From the NCBI RefSeq assembly GCF_007829835.1, contig NZ_VIWP01000004.1, positions 310,001 to 374,000 on the forward strand: DNA of 64,000 bases, in the 5' to 3' direction. This DNA comes from Neorhizobium alkalisoli. Its GTDB lineage: Bacteria > Pseudomonadota > Alphaproteobacteria > Rhizobiales > Rhizobiaceae. Shown piece by piece: positions 63,379-64,000 of the stretch (position 1 is the first letter of the stretch; the number at the start of each line of letters is the position of its first letter). The position numbers were made by a program, and so were the translations under genes. The notes under the pieces were generated by a model. The model ran no database searches and was not told where the DNA came from. It saw nothing but the letters and a program-made list of their open reading frames with translations.

Positions 63379-64000
63379 ATGCAACGCAGAAAGATCATCA
63401 TCGACACGGATCCGGGCCAGGACGATGCCGCAGCGCTTATGCTGGCTTTCGGCAGCCCCGACGAGATCGAGATCCTCGGCCTCACCGCCGTCGCCGGCAA
63501 TGTGCCGCTCTCCTTCACCAGCCGCAACCTGCGCATCGTCTGCGAACTCTGCGGCCATCCGGAAGCAAAAGTTTACGAAGGCGCGCTGAAGCCGCTCAAC
63601 CGCCCGCAGGTGACAGCCGAGCATGTTCACGGCAAGACGGGCCTCGATGGCGCTGAACTGCCAGAGCCGACCATGCTGCCGCAGGAGCAGAACGCGATCG
63701 ATTTCATCATCGAGACGCTGCGCCGCGAACCGGAAGGCACCGTGACGCTCTGCACGCTTGGTCCGCTCACCAATATCGCCATGGCGCTCACTAAAGCACC
63801 GGACATCGCGCCGCGCGTAAAAGAGCTGGTGATGATGGGCGGTGGTTTTTCAGAAGGCGGCAACATTACGCCGGCCGCGGAGTTCAACATCTATGTCGAC
63901 CCGGAAGCCGCCAAGATCGTCTTTGGCGCCGGCATTCCGCTCGTTATCATGCCGCTCGACGTCACCCACCAGCTTCTGACTAGGAAGGCCCGCGTCGAGA
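63379..64000 (+). CDS. Nucleoside hydrolase (IunH family), 3' end beyond window
   Basis: The frame is open from ATG 63379 to the right edge (207 codons; the family is about 310-320). The calcium-binding motif IIIDTDPGQDDAAALMLA is at the N-terminus. VAGNVPL, LCTLGPLTNIAMAL, ELVMMGGGF and EFNIYVDPEAAKIVFGAG follow in order. It hydrolyses N-ribosidic bonds of purine or pyrimidine nucleosides; the specificity cannot be read. GGGAGAG precedes this ATG; an ATG at 63367 is in frame. Confidence 0.92.
   Translation, partial: MQRRKIIIDTDPGQDDAAALMLAFGSPDEIEILGLTAVAGNVPLSFTSRNLRIVCELCGHPEAKVYEGALKPLNRPQVTAEHVHGKTGLDGAELPEPTMLPQEQNAIDFIIETLRREPEGTVTLCTLGPLTNIAMALTKAPDIAPRVKELVMMGGGFSEGGNITPAAEFNIYVDPEAAKIVFGAGIPLVIMPLDVTHQLLTRKARVE

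Overview
The window looks like a stretch of primary chromosome from a member of the Rhizobiaceae (Rhizobium/Agrobacterium/Neorhizobium type). The evidence is high GC content and a housekeeping gene order that I recall from this family: lptC-lptA-lptB-rpoN-hpf-ptsN; hrcA-grpE next to rph-rdgB-hemW; and fur-olsA-dedA-miaB-phoH-ybeY-corC-lnt-XRE-metK-trmB. Both genes of ornithine-lipid synthesis (olsB, olsA) are present, and so are rhizobial-style intergenic palindromes. No rRNA, tRNA, CRISPR array, prophage or insertion sequence was seen.

Layout. 1-3.8 kb (minus): an aromatic ammonia-lyase homologue with a lost cofactor triad (cut by the left edge), then ubiB and ubiE. 4.0-6.2 kb (plus): mutM, an enoyl-CoA hydratase and rpsT. 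6.2-7.0 kb: an 800-base gene-free region with six GANTC sites and a chain of about ten hairpins, leading into dnaA. 8.7-15.3 kb: a LysE-type exporter, a methyltransferase, hemW-rdgB-VOC protein-rph, and hrcA-grpE. 15.3-20.5 kb (minus): nitrogen-PTS, ribosome hibernation, sigma-54 and LPS-export genes. 20.7-28.5 kb: sppA, ihfB, lapA, a CoxG-like protein, two RNA methyltransferases overlapping lspA, a hybrid histidine kinase and olsB. 28.5-29.2 kb: a PIN/Phd toxin-antitoxin pair. 29.2-43.8 kb: maeB, mutS, a GreA-like factor, a MYG1 protein, arsC-MFS, a membrane AraC regulator, glnD and murJ. 43.8-53.5 kb: a secreted M15-like protein, a diguanylate cyclase, an unrecognised 408-residue protein, a VOC protein, trpS, a universal stress protein, nfuA, tsaB, rimI, a Fur-family regulator, olsA and a DedA protein. 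53.7-64 kb: miaB-phoH-ybeY-corC-lnt, an XRE regulator, metK, trmB, a DUF1150 protein, a small heat-shock protein and a nucleoside hydrolase cut by the right edge.

How the genes work together. Most genes serve the core processes of replication initiation, translation quality control, envelope assembly (Lpt, MurJ, LspA, Lnt, ornithine lipids) and nitrogen control (GlnD, PtsN, RpoN). Accessory content is small: the TA pair, arsC-MFS, the orphan 408-aa gene and the ammonia-lyase homologue. The most interesting material is non-coding or degenerate. It comprises the structured, GANTC-rich dnaA upstream region, an Irr-type box before nfuA, a long dyad before metK, two families of dispersed inverted repeats (one with compensatory stem changes), and the loss of the Ala-Ser-Gly triad in the ammonia-lyase homologue. 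All assignments come from reading the sequence and remembered family knowledge; no database search was run.
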